64,000 nt of DNA from Candidatus Saccharimonadota bacterium. Its GTDB lineage: Bacteria; Patescibacteriota; Saccharimonadia; Saccharimonadales; Saccharimonadaceae. The translations under genes and the position numbers were made by a program. Below the pieces are notes generated by a model. It saw only the letters and a program-made list of their open reading frames with translations. It searched no databases and was not told the origin of the DNA. Positions 49,148 through 57,336 of the stretch are shown piece after piece; the stretch's first letter is position 1; every line of letters begins with the position of its first letter. The stretch is taken from contig JAFRAS010000008.1 in assembly GCA_017405265.1 (NCBI GenBank), positions 124,001 through 188,000 on the forward strand, given 5' to 3'.

Positions 49148-51547
49148 TTATGCAACAAGGTTCACGAGGTGATTTTTCTTGACGAAAATGACCTTTTTCG
49201 GTTCACCGTTTAAGTATTTTTTGACGTTCTCGTTCTCGAGAGCAGCTCTCACCGCAGTTTCTTCGTTTTCGGCGTCTTCGATTTTCAGAGCGATTTTCGC
49301 GCGGAGTTTGCCGCTGACCTGGACGATTAAATCGACAGACTCAGCCTTCAATTTCTCTTCGTCGAAGGCGGGCCAGTTGTCGTCTGAGTTCAGTTTTTCG
49401 AGCATTTCGGAGGCGAGGTGAGGAGCGAAAGGTTTCAAGAGTTTCGCGAGGGTGACCAGGTCTTCTTCGCTCGCGCCGGATTTATAGAGCTCGTTGACGT
49501 ATTCCATCAGGGCGGCGACGGCAGTGTTGAAATTACTGTGATAGATGTCGCTCGAGACCTTTTTGATGGTTTTGTGGCGGACGGTTTCGGTTTTCTTTGC
49601 ATCGCTCGAGTTCAAAGCCTTCGTCTCGCCGTTTTCGGCGTTCACGGCGGGCTTAAACACGAGGGTCCAGCAACGGTTCAGGAAGCGGTAAACTCCGCCG
49701 ATGGCCTCGGTGCTCCAGGCGGCATCCTCGTTATAGGGGCCGATAAACATTTCGTAGGTGCGGAGAGTGTCGGCACCGTAGCCGGAATTGATGACGTCGA
49801 GGGGGTCGATAACATTTCCCTTACTCTTACTCATCTTTTTGCCGTCGGGGGCGTTAATATAGCCGTTATAGAGGAGTTTTTTAATCGGTTCGCGGAAGGG
49901 GAGGAGCCCCATGTCGGCGAAGAATTTACACCAGAAGCGGACATAGAGAAGGTGCGCCACGGCGTGGTCGCCACCGCAATAGATGTCGAGCGGTTCCCAA
50001 TATTTCACGGCTTCGGGGTCCCAGGCGGCGGTTTTATTATGCGGGGAGGCGTAGCGCCAGAGATACCAAGAGGAGCAGGCGTAGCCGTCCAGAGTGTCGG
50101 TTTCGCGCGTTAAGTCGCCGACTTTCAGCCAGTCGTCGGCTTTCGCCAGAGCGGAGTGACCGGAGTGGTCGGGTTCGAAGTTCTTGAGGTCGGGGAGAAG
50201 TACGGGGAGAGCGTCTTCCTCGACCGGGACGACGTTGCCGTCTTTGTCGTAGAAAATCGGGATGGGGCAGCCCCAGTAGCGCTGGCGAGAAATCAGCCAG
50301 TCGCGCATGCGGTAGCTGACCTTCTTTTTCCCGACGCCTTTACTCTCGAGAAGGTGGACGATTTTTTCGCGAGCGTCTTCGGATTTTTGGCCAGTGAAGT
50401 CGCCGGAGTTCACCAGTTCGCCTTCGCCCTCGTAACAGAGATCATCGTCACTAATCGTCTCGGATTTTTCGATGACTTTTTTTATCGGCAAATCGAATTT
50501 TTCGGCGAAAGCCAAGTCTCTCGGGTCGTGGGCGGGGACAGCCATAATGGCGCCCTCGCCGTAGTTTCCGAGGACGTAGTCGGAGACCCAGATGGGGAGT
50601 TTTTCGCCAGAGAGCGGATTCAAGGCGTAAGACCCCGTGAAAACGCCGGTTTTTTCTTTATTTTCTTGGCGCTCGACCTCTGTTTTTTTCAGGGAGTCCT
50701 TGATATAAGCCTTGACTTTTTCGGCGGTTTGTGGTATAATTAGATTATCTATTAGTTTATGCTCGGGGGCGAGGACGAGGAAGGTCGCGCCGAAGATGGT
50801 GTCGGGGCGAGTGGTGAATACGCGCAAGGAAAGTCCATTTTCAGTAGCGAAGTCGATTTCGGCGCCTTCGGAGCGGCCGATCCAGTTTTTCTGCATGGTT
50901 TTGATTTTTTCGGGCCAGTCGAGCTCGTCCAGGCCTTCCAGGAGTTCGTCGGCGTAGGCGGTGATTTTGAAGAACCATTGCTTCATTTTCTTCTTTTCGA
51001 CTTCGGCGCCACAACGCCAGCAGTGGCCGTCTTCGACTTGTTCGTTGGCGAGGACGGTTTGGTCAACGGGGCAGAACCATTGATAAGACTCCTTTTGGTA
51101 GGCGAGGCCTTTTTCGAGGAGTTTCAAAAAGCACCACTCGGTCCATTTGTAATAGTCGGGGTCGCTGGTATTGATTTCGCGGGACCAATCGATGGCGAAG
51201 CCGAGGCGCTTTAGCTGTTTCCGAAAATTATCAATATTCGTTTTCGTCGCGACTTTCGGGGAGACACCGGTTTTAATCGCGTAGTTTTCGGCGGGGAGGC
51301 CGAAAGTGTCGTAGCCGAAGGGGCGGAGGACATTAAAACCCTGTTGGGTATAAAAACGAGCGAGGACGTCAACGATGGTGAAATTGCGAACGTGCCCGAC
51401 GTGGAGGCCGGCACCAGAAGGATAGGGGAACATTTCGGCGAGGAACTTTTTCGGCTTCTCACTATTTTCATCGGCGCGGAAAGCCGCGGTGTCATCCCAA
51501 ATTTTTTGCCATTTCGCTTCGATTTTTTGAGGGTTATATGATTCCAT
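49148..51547 (-). CDS. leuS: Leucyl-tRNA synthetase
   Basis: 799 residues. HIGH box as GLHVGHV, the zinc knuckle around CPVDQT and CWRCGAE, the CP1 editing domain with TTRPDTIFGATF, and KMSKSKGNV. Charges tRNA-Leu. A full -35/-10 promoter sequence lies antisense within the editing-domain region. Start at the ATG 8 bases after its own -10 box. Confidence 0.96.
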   Translation of the reverse strand: MESYNPQKIEAKWQKIWDDTAAFRADENSEKPKKFLAEMFPYPSGAGLHVGHVRNFTIVDVLARFYTQQGFNVLRPFGYDTFGLPAENYAIKTGVSPKVATKTNIDNFRKQLKRLGFAIDWSREINTSDPDYYKWTEWCFLKLLEKGLAYQKESYQWFCPVDQTVLANEQVEDGHCWRCGAEVEKKKMKQWFFKITAYADELLEGLDELDWPEKIKTMQKNWIGRSEGAEIDFATENGLSLRVFTTRPDTIFGATFLVLAPEHKLIDNLIIPQTAEKVKAYIKDSLKKTEVERQENKEKTGVFTGSYALNPLSGEKLPIWVSDYVLGNYGEGAIMAVPAHDPRDLAFAEKFDLPIKKVIEKSETISDDDLCYEGEGELVNSGDFTGQKSEDAREKIVHLLESKGVGKKKVSYRMRDWLISRQRYWGCPIPIFYDKDGNVVPVEEDALPVLLPDLKNFEPDHSGHSALAKADDWLKVGDLTRETDTLDGYACSSWYLWRYASPHNKTAAWDPEAVKYWEPLDIYCGGDHAVAHLLYVRFWCKFFADMGLLPFREPIKKLLYNGYINAPDGKKMSKSKGNVIDPLDVINSGYGADTLRTYEMFIGPYNEDAAWSTEAIGGVYRFLNRCWTLVFKPAVNAENGETKALNSSDAKKTETVRHKTIKKVSSDIYHSNFNTAVAALMEYVNELYKSGASEEDLVTLAKLLKPFAPHLASEMLEKLNSDDNWPAFDEEKLKAESVDLIVQVSGKLRAKIALKIEDAENEETAVRAALENENVKKYLNGEPKKVIFVKKNHLVNLVA
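50712..50740 (+). promoter_or_regulatory. Antisense promoter candidate inside leuS
   Basis: TTGACT at 50712-50717, a 17-base spacer and TGTGGTATAAT with the hexamer at 50735-50740. It is oriented against leuS. Confidence 0.4.
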
Positions 51548-51555
51548 AATAATAT

Positions 51556-51564
51556 ATTATATCA
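51556..51564 (-). promoter_or_regulatory. Promoter of leuS
   Basis: TGATATAAT on the minus strand (hexamer complement at 51556-51561), 8 bases before the leuS ATG and overlapping the stop of the preceding gene. Confidence 0.6.
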
Positions 51565-52410
51565 CTTTTTGGTATTTAAGATAGTGAGAGCGGGGGGAAA
51601 AGGGAGATTTAGGAGTCTCGAGCGCGCGACAGTGCGGACGGCGGGGAGGATGATATTGTGGTCACTCTTCAAACTTCTCGCTTGGTGCGGGAAGAGACGC
51701 TTTTCGGGACTGATAAAACCGCGGTCCGAGGGCCAGATTTTTTCGAGGAAAGGTGGGACGCAACCCGTGTGCATGTGCCCAGAGACGGTAAAGTTAAAAT
51801 CTTTTAATTTTTCTTTCACGTCAGCGTCTTTCAAAAAAACTGGGGAGTGGATGAGGAAGAAAGAGATTTTGTCCTCGGGAGGAGTGAGGTTTTTATAAGA
51901 ATCGAGGAGACTCACGAGAGCCGCTTTATCTTCTTTTGCGAAGTGGCGATAAGGGGGATTTCCGGGGTGATAATATTCGGGCGGAAGGGCACAACCAAAG
52001 ATATAGACATTTTCGTCTTCGAAAGCTTCGTTCACGAGAAGATGGATGTTTTCGTGACCTTTTAAGACATTTTTTAGGCGATTTTTCTTAAAAGTAATCT
52101 CTTTTTTTGCCGTGCGGTAGTAATCGTGGTTACCGAGACAGAGAAAAACCGGGGCGACGAGAGAGAGGCGGACGAGAAAAGAGACAAGGCGGGATTCGTC
52201 GGGCTCTTCAGCGATGTCGTCCAGAGTGTCAACCAGGTCGCCGCCGAAAAGAATATAACTCGGCTTGGCTTTTTTGGCGACTTTTAGAATGTCGTCTAAG
52301 AAAGCGTCTTTTAGACTGGAGCTAAAATGAAGATCCGAAAAAAGGAGGAATTTTAGCGATTTTGAGGCAGAAAAATTGAGGTGGCGCAGCGCGATTTTCG
52401 GATTTTTCAT
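51562..52410 (-). CDS. Metallophosphoesterase
   Basis: 282 residues. Calcineurin-type metal-site motifs in order: FSDLHFS (about 25-31), GGDLVDT (about 56-62), LGNHDYY (near 96) and VSGHMHTG (near 214). No signal peptide. Members cleave phosphodiesters in nucleotides or UDP-diacylglucosamine (LpxI/YkuE types); the substrate is open. Third gene after secE-nusG, 8 bases after nusG. Confidence 0.85.
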   Translation of the reverse strand: MKNPKIALRHLNFSASKSLKFLLFSDLHFSSSLKDAFLDDILKVAKKAKPSYILFGGDLVDTLDDIAEEPDESRLVSFLVRLSLVAPVFLCLGNHDYYRTAKKEITFKKNRLKNVLKGHENIHLLVNEAFEDENVYIFGCALPPEYYHPGNPPYRHFAKEDKAALVSLLDSYKNLTPPEDKISFFLIHSPVFLKDADVKEKLKDFNFTVSGHMHTGCVPPFLEKIWPSDRGFISPEKRLFPHQARSLKSDHNIILPAVRTVARSRLLNLPFPPALTILNTKK

Positions 52411-52418
52411 AAATTCGG

Positions 52419-52964
52419 CTAAATTTGTTTGACTTGGAGCGCGTCGAGCTCGACGGGAGTTTCGCGACCGAACATGGAGACCATGACCTTGAGTTTCCCT
52501 TTCACGCTGTCGATTTCGGAGATGGAACCATCGAAGCCCTTGAAGGGGCCGTCTACGATCGAGACGACTTCGCCGATTTCGTAGTTCACGGAGAATTTCG
52601 GGTCTTCGACGCCCATGCGCTTTTTAATCTTCGCGATTTCTTTTTCGGAAACTGGGGTCGGGCGAGTGTCGGTGCCAACAAAGCCGGTGACGCCAGGGGT
52701 GTTACGGATAATGTACCAGGTTTCGTCGGAAAGTTTCATTTCGACTAAAACGTAGCCCTGGAAAATCTTTTTGTCGACGACTTTGCGTTTGCCGTTTTTG
52801 ATTTCGATGCGTTTTTCTTTCGGGACGAGACAATCAAAAATCTTGCCTTCGAATTCGGGGCTGCCTAAGCGCTGTTTGATGGAATCCATCACCTTGTCTT
52901 CGTGGCCGGAGTAGGTGCTGATTGCATACCAAGCGCGGGTGTCGTCATAACGGTTTACTGCCAT
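52419..52964 (-). CDS. nusG: Transcription termination/antitermination factor NusG
   Basis: 181 residues. NGN domain with the WYAISTYSGHEDKV start and FQGYVLVEM, then a KOW domain (GEVVSIVDGPFKGFDGSISEID). Couples RNA polymerase to ribosome or Rho. Ribosome-binding site AAGGAG; secE lies 9 bases upstream. Confidence 0.95.
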   Translation of the reverse strand: MAVNRYDDTRAWYAISTYSGHEDKVMDSIKQRLGSPEFEGKIFDCLVPKEKRIEIKNGKRKVVDKKIFQGYVLVEMKLSDETWYIIRNTPGVTGFVGTDTRPTPVSEKEIAKIKKRMGVEDPKFSVNYEIGEVVSIVDGPFKGFDGSISEIDSVKGKLKVMVSMFGRETPVELDALQVKQI

Positions 52965-52973
52965 ATATTCTCC

Positions 52974-53171
52974 TTATAAAATTTTTGAAAAGATTAAGTT
53001 AAAGAGTGCGTCGAGAAGCATAATCAGAACGATAAAGATGGCGGTGTAGCCAATAATGGAGAAAAAGAGCTTCCAGGTCGTTTTTCGATTCGGCCAACGC
53101 ACGGCTCTGAGTTCTTTCCAGGACGCTTTGAAGTAGTTGTCTTTTTTCGTGGTAGATTTAACTTTAGCCAT
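52974..53171 (-). CDS. secE: Preprotein translocase subunit SecE
   Basis: 65 residues: an amphipathic stretch (FKASWKELRAVRWPNRKTTW) followed by one membrane segment (about 41-62). Minimal SecE as in most non-enteric bacteria. First gene of secE-nusG-metallophosphoesterase; the mRNA begins with a hairpin. Confidence 0.93.
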   Translation of the reverse strand: MAKVKSTTKKDNYFKASWKELRAVRWPNRKTTWKLFFSIIGYTAIFIVLIMLLDALFNLIFSKIL

Positions 53172-53183
53172 AACTTTTCCTTT

Positions 53184-53206
53184 AAAAAAAGTCTGATAGC
53201 AGACTT
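53184..53206 (-). promoter_or_regulatory. 5'-terminal leader hairpin of secE-nusG mRNA
   Basis: Perfect 7-bp stem AAGTCTG/CAGACTT with a 4-base loop (53189-53206), followed on the minus strand by a run of T. It begins at about the predicted transcription start and resembles a short intrinsic terminator. Confidence 0.5.
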
Positions 53207-53212
53207 GTCAAG

Positions 53213-53221
53213 AGTATAGCA
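53213..53221 (-). promoter_or_regulatory. Promoter of secE-nusG
   Basis: TGTGCTATACT on the minus strand (hexamer complement at 53213-53218). The leader is about 35 bases with AAAGGAAAAG. Confidence 0.6.
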
Positions 53222-53251
53222 CAAAGTCAAGATTTTGGCAAGAAAAATTAA

Positions 53252-53274
53252 CAGGTTATTGTTGTAATTATGCT
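53252..53274 (+). promoter_or_regulatory. Upstream element shared with the cutinase-vWA promoter, copy 2
   Basis: CAGGTTATTGTTGTAATTATG begins 56 bases before the comEC GTG. It matches 30596-30618 at about 20 of 23 positions. Confidence 0.5.
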
Positions 53275-53295
53275 TTCAAAAATTTTAGAATTTGC

Positions 53296-53301
53296 TATGC
53301 T
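53296..53301 (+). promoter_or_regulatory. Weak -10 box of comEC
   Basis: TATGCT, exactly 6 bases before the GTG at 53308 and without the TGn extension, like the cutinase-vWA promoter. Confidence 0.4.
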
Positions 53302-53307
53302 TCAAAC

Positions 53308-54543
53308 GTGCGACAGATTTTAGCGGTTTTAGGAGCGCGAATTCACCAGTCATATTGCGTGGTGGCGCTGATGGTGGGAGTGGTGTTCGGGATGGCGATG
53401 GTGGTGTTTTTTCGAGTACAGATTGCGTGGTCACCGTGGATGGTGGTGGCGATTTTGGGACTACTTTTTGTCGCGTTTATTTACCCAAAAACGCTGTTTT
53501 TGATTTTAGCATTCACAGCCGGGGTTTTAATTTCGTTTTTAAGAGCGTCGGGGGTGGACTTAAACGAAAATGTGACAGAGATGGGGCAGATTCGTTTTAT
53601 AGGGGAGTTTCAGAGTGAGATGGCGGCGAAAATTCGAGAGAATATCGGAGACGAGCGTGCAGCGACGCTCGGGCTGTCATATCTTCTCGGGATGAAGGGG
53701 GAACTGTCGGTTTCTATGAGCGAACTGCTCCGAGTGGTCGGGCTGTCGCACATCGTGGTGGCAAGCGGGACGCATCTTTCGATTATTGTGGAGGGCTGTC
53801 GGAAGATTTTTGGGCGAGTATCGCGGTTCTCGGGACTACTTTTTTCGCTCGTTTTGATATTTTTATTTGGGGCGATGATCGGGTGGACGCCGTCGATTAT
53901 GCGGGCGGCGATTGTGTCGTCGCTCACAATCTCGATGTGGTATGTGGGGAGGAAGTGGGAGCCTTTGCGCCTTATTATTATCACGATGGCGCTGACGTTG
54001 CTCGTCGAGCCGAGGTGGATGGCGAATGTTGGGTGGCAGTTGTCCTTCGCGGCGTATGCGGGGATAATGTTGCTTGCGCCGATAATCAAAGAATTTTTAA
54101 TTTTAGATAAAAATAAAAAAACTTTTTTAAATAATATAAAAGAAGTATTGATTGCGTCGGTGGCGGCGTCGATTATGTGTCTGCCGATTTCGCTGTATTA
54201 TTTCGGGAGTTTTTCACTACTCGCGCTACCCGCGAATTTGTTGATTCTGCCGACGATGCCGATGGTGATGGGGGCGACGCTACTTTCTGGGATGATGGCG
54301 TTTTGGCCAGTGGTGGCGAAAGCGTTCGGATGGGTCGCGAGAGTGATGATTGAGTTTCATATTCTCATCATCGAGTGGCTCGGGGAGAAAAAGATGTTTC
54401 TTTTTACCATAGAAAAATATCAGCCAGGGGTCTGGCTGATATTTGTGCCGATATTTTTACTTATTCTTTGGAGCTACGTAAGACGAAGGCGCCAGAGACA
54501 AGAACCACTACGGCAGCCGCACCGAAAACGAGCGCAGTATTGA
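53308..54543 (+). CDS. comEC: ComEC/Rec2-family DNA uptake channel, short form
   Basis: 411 residues, GTG start. About ten membrane segments. The core Competence domain is recognisable by LSYLLGMKGELSVSMSELL and GLSHIVVASGTHLSI (about 120-160), and later GWTPSIMRAAI and NVGWQLSFAAYAGI. ComEC translocates single-stranded DNA in natural transformation. The C-terminal metallo-beta-lactamase nuclease domain of many ComEC proteins is absent. The last 28 codons overlap the convergent surface-protein gene and encode a basic tail (YVRRRRQRQEP...). Confidence 0.88.
   Translation: MRQILAVLGARIHQSYCVVALMVGVVFGMAMVVFFRVQIAWSPWMVVAILGLLFVAFIYPKTLFLILAFTAGVLISFLRASGVDLNENVTEMGQIRFIGEFQSEMAAKIRENIGDERAATLGLSYLLGMKGELSVSMSELLRVVGLSHIVVASGTHLSIIVEGCRKIFGRVSRFSGLLFSLVLIFLFGAMIGWTPSIMRAAIVSSLTISMWYVGRKWEPLRLIIITMALTLLVEPRWMANVGWQLSFAAYAGIMLLAPIIKEFLILDKNKKTFLNNIKEVLIASVAASIMCLPISLYYFGSFSLLALPANLLILPTMPMVMGATLLSGMMAFWPVVAKAFGWVARVMIEFHILIIEWLGEKKMFLFTIEKYQPGVWLIFVPIFLLILWSYVRRRRQRQEPLRQPHRKRAQY
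54415..54446 (-). terminator. Terminator of the beta-helix surface protein, inside comEC
   Basis: Stem AAATATCAGCCA/TGGCTGATATTT (54417-54446 region) with a short loop, followed on the minus strand by TTTTTC. It lies just after the surface-protein stop and within comEC codons. Confidence 0.65.
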
Positions 54544-56305
54544 GATTGTGGTCGTTAGTGTCGGGGTTTACAGGCTTCGCCGCAACAGTGAAGGAACCGG
54601 TGGCGAAACCGTCGGTGTAGGTCGCGGTGATAGTGTGCGCACCGGCCGACAAGGTGTTCGCGAAGGCGGAATTGAAACTGATGATGGTGCTACCATTCTC
54701 GAGTTCGTAATTCGAGACATCGGTCGCTTCGTCATCAATCGCAACGCCCATGAATTTAGTGAGGTCGCCACTGATGCGGAAAGTCAGAGCCTCGTCGGAG
54801 CCGAGAGTATAGGTCTGCTCGTCGCCTTCGACGATTTCATATTCGACCGGAGAGACAGTGAGGTTGTAAGTGTGGGTATAAGTGCCCTTGACGCCAGTTA
54901 AAGTGGCAGTCGCGACGGCTTCACCAGCATCAACACCAGTGATTTGGCCAGCGACATAAGTCGCGATGTTACCCTGGTCAACGGCGTAGGTGATATTATC
55001 AAAGGCGGTTTCGCCGAAAGGAGTAGTGTTGGTAGTTTCGCCAATTTTTACTTCGAGAGCTGTAGCAGCGTCGGTCGGAGCGGCAAGCACGACGTAGTCG
55101 CCGTCCACGAGGAAGGCGTCGTAGCCGTCGTCGATTTCGTCAACGGCCGGAGCGACATTAGTGGTACCACCGGTCATGACGTCCTCGAGGTCAGCAGAGT
55201 AAACTGGGGTGCCGTTTTCGACAGTGGTGTTAAAAGTGCCGCCAGTAATCGAGAGTTCGACGTCGTCGGCGACGCTGGCGTTGTTTTGGGGGTTGGATTC
55301 GTAAACAGCAGAGATGCCGGAGATAGTACCGCCAGAGATTTCAACGGAAATCGGGCGAGCGGTTGTGTGTTGCGCAATGGCGATACCGGCACCGACGGTG
55401 GTGGAGCCGTTGCCGTTCGGGGTGACGACGACGGTGCTACCGGTCGCGGTGCTCGAAATGGTGCCGCCAGTGACAGAGAGGTCGCCAGCGCGGATTTCGA
55501 TACCGGAGGCAGTGCCGGAGATAGTGCCACCAGAAACGGTGGTGGTGCCGACACCGGCGAGATAAAGCGCGACAGTCTCGTTGCCGTCGGTCAGAATGCT
55601 ACCGCCGGAGATGGTGATGGTCGGGCCATTCGAGGCAATGTTGCCGTTGATGGAGATACCGGTATTTGCGCCGGTGATGGTGCCGCCAGAAACGGTGATA
55701 GTAGAGGCGTTCGAGCCGCCGTCGTTGTCAATGAGGATGCCAGCGCCGTCAGTGGAGTTGATGGTGGCGCCGTCATAGACATTCACGACGGTAGCGACAG
55801 TGGCGGAGACGCCGGTATAGGCGTTAATGGTGCCGTAAACGTTGACGGTATTGACGCCGGTGCTGCTCGTTGGATAGAGGTCGGCAAGGACACCGGAGCC
55901 GTCGGGCGAAGAAAGAGTGGCGGTCGCGGCAACGGTAAGAGTATTGTTGTTGTTTAGATAGACGCAGTGCGCGTGGTCGCCAGCAACGGTGCCGTTTTCG
56001 ATGGTAAGAGTGGAACCATAGACGTCGAGGCCGTAGCCGTCCACGGTCAAGGTGAAGCCGCCGAGATCGAGGGTAATGTTTTTACCGTCGATGGTCGGGG
56101 TTTCGCTGGTGGACTGGAGAAGCGTCACGGTGTCGCCATCTCCGGCGGCGTTAATCGCGGCTTGCAAGGTGGCGTAGAGCGTTTCGCCCACCGAAGCGAC
56201 TTCGCCGTCAGCGAAGGCACGATTTGATATTAGTGGCAAAGCGACGGCCGCCAACAAAAAGACGGCGGCGACTTTCCTCGCAAAGCCAAAAAGACTTTTT
56301 CTCAT
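54461..56305 (-). CDS. Secreted beta-helix surface protein with sortase-type C-terminal anchor
   Basis: 614 residues. The signal peptide ends near NRAFA-DG (about residue 32). About 60-390 hold many T(V)SGGTI-type turns, the pattern of a right-handed parallel beta-helix. Ig-like beta domains follow (about 390-575). The C-terminus is a wall-sorting-like signal: NPDTND, a hydrophobic segment (ALVFGAAAVVVLVSGAFVL) and RSSKE. NPDTN resembles the NPQTN motif of sortase B substrates. It is probably an adhesin or host-contact protein. It has its own -35/-10 promoter and its end overlaps comEC by 83 bases. Confidence 0.75.
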   Translation of the reverse strand: MRKSLFGFARKVAAVFLLAAVALPLISNRAFADGEVASVGETLYATLQAAINAAGDGDTVTLLQSTSETPTIDGKNITLDLGGFTLTVDGYGLDVYGSTLTIENGTVAGDHAHCVYLNNNNTLTVAATATLSSPDGSGVLADLYPTSSTGVNTVNVYGTINAYTGVSATVATVVNVYDGATINSTDGAGILIDNDGGSNASTITVSGGTITGANTGISINGNIASNGPTITISGGSILTDGNETVALYLAGVGTTTVSGGTISGTASGIEIRAGDLSVTGGTISSTATGSTVVVTPNGNGSTTVGAGIAIAQHTTARPISVEISGGTISGISAVYESNPQNNASVADDVELSITGGTFNTTVENGTPVYSADLEDVMTGGTTNVAPAVDEIDDGYDAFLVDGDYVVLAAPTDAATALEVKIGETTNTTPFGETAFDNITYAVDQGNIATYVAGQITGVDAGEAVATATLTGVKGTYTHTYNLTVSPVEYEIVEGDEQTYTLGSDEALTFRISGDLTKFMGVAIDDEATDVSNYELENGSTIISFNSAFANTLSAGAHTITATYTDGFATGSFTVAAKPVNPDTNDHNLNTALVFGAAAVVVLVSGAFVLRSSKE

Positions 56306-56335
56306 TTATATGACTCCCATTTAGGTTATAAATTC

Positions 56336-56364
56336 ATTATTACGCGATTTTAGAAAAATGTCAA
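56336..56364 (-). promoter_or_regulatory. Promoter of the beta-helix surface protein
   Basis: On the minus strand TTGACA (56359-56364), a 17-base spacer and AATAAT (56336-56341). The leader is about 25 bases with GGGAGT. The -35 box directly follows the rimK terminator. Confidence 0.6.
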
Positions 56365-56397
56365 CAAAAAACCTGTGGAAAAGTTTTCCACAGGTTT
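56365..56397 (-). terminator. Terminator of the rimK operon
   Basis: 14-bp perfect stem AAACCTGTGGAAAA/TTTTCCACAGGTTT around one central base (56369-56397), followed on the minus strand by six T. Confidence 0.85.
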
Positions 56398-56406
56398 CTA
56401 TCTGTC

Positions 56407-57336
56407 TTAGGCGCCGACGCGGTCTTTGGAGTTGTGGCGCGGGGAGTTTTTCTCGATATATTCGATGATTTTCGTCGCAACGTCTTTGCCGGTGACTTTT
56501 TCGATGCCGAAGCCGGGTGAAGCATTCACCTCGAGGATGAGCGGGCCCTTCGCGGAGCGCATAATATCAACGCCACAAATCGGGAGACCCATGGCCGAGG
56601 CGGCTTTCAGGGCGATTTTCTTTTCGTCGTCAGTCAAGGTGATTTTCTTGCCGATGCCGCCCTTGTGGAGGTTCGAGCGGAAGTCGTCGTCCAGGGATTG
56701 GCGCTCCATCGCGGCGACGACGCGTTTTCCGACCACGAAGGCGCGAATGTCGGTGCCGGCGGATTCTTTGATGTATTCCTGAAGCAGGATATTCGTGCCG
56801 TCTTCGTTGTAAAGATAGAAGGCCTGGAGAGCGGATTTCGCGGCTTTGCGAGTCTCGGCCAGGACTACGCCGTTACCGTGGGTACCGGTCGCGAGCTTAA
56901 TAATTACGGGGAGGCCGATTTCGTCGAGCAGGGAGTCGATGTCGGCGGTATTGCGCGAGACGAAAGTGCGCGGGGTGTCAACGCCGGCCGAGGTCAAAAT
57001 CTGGGCGGCGCGCAATTTGTCGCGAGCGCGAGTAATAGCGATGGAGGAGGCCGAAGTCCAGGTGTTTTGCATCTCGAATTGGCGAACGATAGCACAACCG
57101 TAACGGGTCATATTATTCGAAATACGGGGGAGAATGGCGTCAAAGCCGGCCAATTCTTCGCCGTTATAATAAACATTAGGGTGTTTGTGGTCGAGAGAGA
57201 TGTAACAGTTCTTATATTTAATCACCCGCACCTTGTGGCCACGAGCTTTCGCGACTTCAACGAGGCGTTTGGTAGAATAATTAGCGTTACCGTTCGACAA
57301 AATACCAATGTAGAGAGGTTTAGATTCGGTTTTCAT
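56407..57336 (-). CDS. rimK: RimK-type ATP-grasp glutamate ligase
   Basis: 309 residues. N-terminal YIGILSNGNANYSTKRLVEVA and LPRISNNMTRYG, an ATP-grasp core with VIIKLATGTHGNGV and LLQEYIKES, and the metal-binding VDIMRSAKGPLILEVNASPG. RimK adds glutamates to the C-terminus of ribosomal protein S6 in E. coli; relatives act on cofactors. It overlaps the upstream protease-like gene by 17 bases, so the two are co-made. The target here is unknown. Confidence 0.9.
   Translation of the reverse strand: MKTESKPLYIGILSNGNANYSTKRLVEVAKARGHKVRVIKYKNCYISLDHKHPNVYYNGEELAGFDAILPRISNNMTRYGCAIVRQFEMQNTWTSASSIAITRARDKLRAAQILTSAGVDTPRTFVSRNTADIDSLLDEIGLPVIIKLATGTHGNGVVLAETRKAAKSALQAFYLYNEDGTNILLQEYIKESAGTDIRAFVVGKRVVAAMERQSLDDDFRSNLHKGGIGKKITLTDDEKKIALKAASAMGLPICGVDIMRSAKGPLILEVNASPGFGIEKVTGKDVATKIIEYIEKNSPRHNSKDRVGA

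Noticed and set aside
50759-51214. 151-codon frame behind the antisense promoter in leuS
   Set aside because: Composition (Gly, Phe, Val, Glu) is that of shadow frames opposite GC-rich genes, and no domain is visible.
53172-53307. tRNA gene between secE and comEC, as seen next to secE in many genomes
   Set aside because: The gap holds only the two promoters, the 5' hairpin and the shared upstream motif; no cloverleaf can be drawn. No tRNA was seen elsewhere either.
56365-56402. DnaA boxes or an origin at CCTGTGGAAAAGTTTTCCACAGG
   Set aside because: It is a single perfect hairpin with a T-run directly after the rimK stop, which is explained as a terminator. No cluster of boxes or AT-rich unwinding region lies around it.
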